DNA of 15,210 nt from Acidobacteriaceae bacterium (GTDB taxonomy: Bacteria; Acidobacteriota; Terriglobia; Terriglobales; Acidobacteriaceae): NCBI GenBank assembly GCA_031296355.1, contig JARLFX010000014.1, forward strand, positions 1 through 15,210, in the 5' to 3' direction. Both the position numbers and the translations under genes were made by a program. Below are positions 14,532 through 15,210 of this stretch, piece by piece. The notes below the pieces were generated by a model. That model ran no database searches and was not told where the DNA came from. It saw only the letters and a program-made list of their open reading frames with translations. Numbering within the stretch: the stretch's first letter is position 1; every line of letters starts with the position of its first letter.

Positions 14532-15128
14532 CTAGTTCCAGCCAGGGCTTAGCAACTTGGGCTTGCCGCCCTTCTTTGCTGCCTTTTGGCCCTGCTTGGC
14601 CCATTTCAAACCGTATTTCGCATCGCTATATCCCTTATCGATTTTAAGGGCTGTTTCGAGGTTCGAGATAGCCAAACCCCACTTGCCAGTCTGGCCGTAG
14701 GATATGCCTATGACGTAGTAAGCAGGAGCCCAGTTGGGGAGAATCGCGAGTGCCGCTTGCGCTTGAATGATAGCGTGCTCACACTCTCCGTCATGATAGT
14801 CATCCATGGCTTTCTTGATTTGGACATCGGCTTTTAGTGTCTGTAAATCTGGTACAGGGCTGCTTACCTGAGCATCTTTGGCGATTTGCAAAAGCGCCGG
14901 CTCCATAGTGCGTGTGCAAATTGCAACTTTAAGCCAACTAGACGTCATATCTGCTGTTCTAAAGGATGATTTTCCCCTGTCCGGTTCGCCAGTTAATACC
15001 GTATATGCTTGGGAACCATTGAGCGTTGAAGTCCATAGGGACGATCCTTGATAAATGACAATCTGCCCTCTAGAGGCTGTTATGAACTTGGACAGAGTAA
15101 GCGGGCCAAGTTGGCAAGCATGAGCCAA
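14532..15128 (-). CDS. TPR-type protein, 5' end apparently replaced by IS sequence
   Basis: The ORF encodes 198 residues. The C-terminal half holds two tetratricopeptide-like helix pairs (about 102-133 with [20 protein letters not shown], and 134-167 with [18 protein letters not shown]), then a basic tail [14 protein letters not shown]. The first part (about 21-95) is not recognised. The first 18 or so codons lie in the end of the adjacent insertion sequence, read in a different frame from the transposase, so the apparent ATG at 15128 is probably accidental and the true start has been lost; the product may be a truncated pseudogene. GC content is about 49% over 14581-15060 by hand count, against 62-67% in samples of murC, suggesting foreign or poorly adapted DNA. 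A scaffold role is only what TPRs suggest in general. Confidence 0.55.
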   Translation of the reverse strand: MAHACQLGPLTLSKFITASRGQIVIYQGSSLWTSTLNGSQAYTVLTGEPDRGKSSFRTADMTSSWLKVAICTRTMEPALLQIAKDAQVSSPVPDLQTLKADVQIKKAMDDYHDGECEHAIIQAQAALAILPNWAPAYYVIGISYGQTGKWGLAISNLETALKIDKGYSDAKYGLKWAKQGQKAAKKGGKPKLLSPGWN

Positions 15129-15210
15129 GCGAAGGCGAAGTAGTGGTAGCCGGCGAGAGTCTCGGAGAGGCGTTCGTAATCTCTGGCGAGCCTGCGGAAG
15201 CGGGCTGCCC
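15074..15210 (-). mobile_element. End of an IS5-type insertion sequence, continuing off the right edge
   Basis: The element's 3' end (relative to its transposase) enters the low-GC TPR region. The boundary is placed at about 15074 by inference: the transposase stop is at 15080-15082, and CTAG at 15070-15073 would suit a 4-bp target duplication of the IS5 type. The other end and the matching inverted repeat are outside the window, so the boundary is uncertain by several bases. Confidence 0.6.
15080..15210 (-). CDS. Transposase C-terminus, IS5-family-like (partial)
   Basis: Read on the minus strand in the frame ending TAA at 15082-15080, the sequence gives [20 protein letters not shown] followed by [19 protein letters not shown]. 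The (F/R)[14 protein letters not shown] wording followed by a hydrophobic helix is typical of the carboxy end of DDE transposases of the IS5 group. The first 43 visible codons continue off the right edge, so the rest of the gene, including the catalytic residues except perhaps the last region, is not seen. It reads in a different frame from the TPR ORF that overlaps it at 15080-15128. Confidence 0.75.
   Translation of the reverse strand, partial: AARFRRLARDYERLSETLAGYHYFAFAWLMLANLARLLCPSS

Overview
The window (about 62-65% GC over most of its length) carries most of a division and cell wall (dcw) gene cluster on the + strand, in the order [rsmH side]-ftsL-ftsI-murE-murF-mraY-murD-ftsW-murG-...-murC. 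Protein wording (FtsL N-terminus, MraY beginning MLYWLLYQ, a PASTA-tailed FtsI, meso-DAP-type MurE), the YXWGXW secreted proteins and the style of the intergenic repeats suggest an Acidobacteriota genome, probably class Terriglobia / family Acidobacteriaceae. That placement is from memory of family style, not from a search.

Layout. 2-5706: ftsL (cut by the left edge), ftsI, murE and murF, tightly packed, with an ATGA overlap between murE and murF. 5707-5981: a 275-base gap holding four successive hairpins that look like a dispersed intergenic repeat. 5982-10672: mraY, murD, ftsW and murG, again tightly packed. 10673-10783: a repeat-like scrap and a strong hairpin terminator. 10784-12896: two minus-strand paralogous secreted proteins with four WXXGXW motifs each, separated by a textbook terminator. 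12909-13139: a divergent promoter region. 13140-14525: murC. 14532-15128: a convergent, low-GC TPR-type ORF whose 5' end appears to have been replaced by the end of an insertion sequence. 15080-15210: the C-terminus of an IS5-type transposase running off the right edge.

How the genes work together. MurC, MurD, MurE and MurF add L-Ala, D-Glu, meso-diaminopimelate and D-Ala-D-Ala to UDP-MurNAc. MraY and MurG make lipid I and lipid II. FtsW and FtsI polymerise and cross-link septal peptidoglycan, and FtsL belongs to the complex that activates FtsW-FtsI.

The unusual parts are the interruption of the cluster between murG and murC by two antisense secreted-protein genes, and its right-hand end, where the expected ftsQ/ftsA/ftsZ do not follow murC and low-GC DNA plus an IS end is found instead. 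I do not see a clearly new defence, secretion or RNA system. The best candidates for something undescribed are the paired WXXGXW proteins inside the dcw cluster and the hairpin array between murF and mraY.
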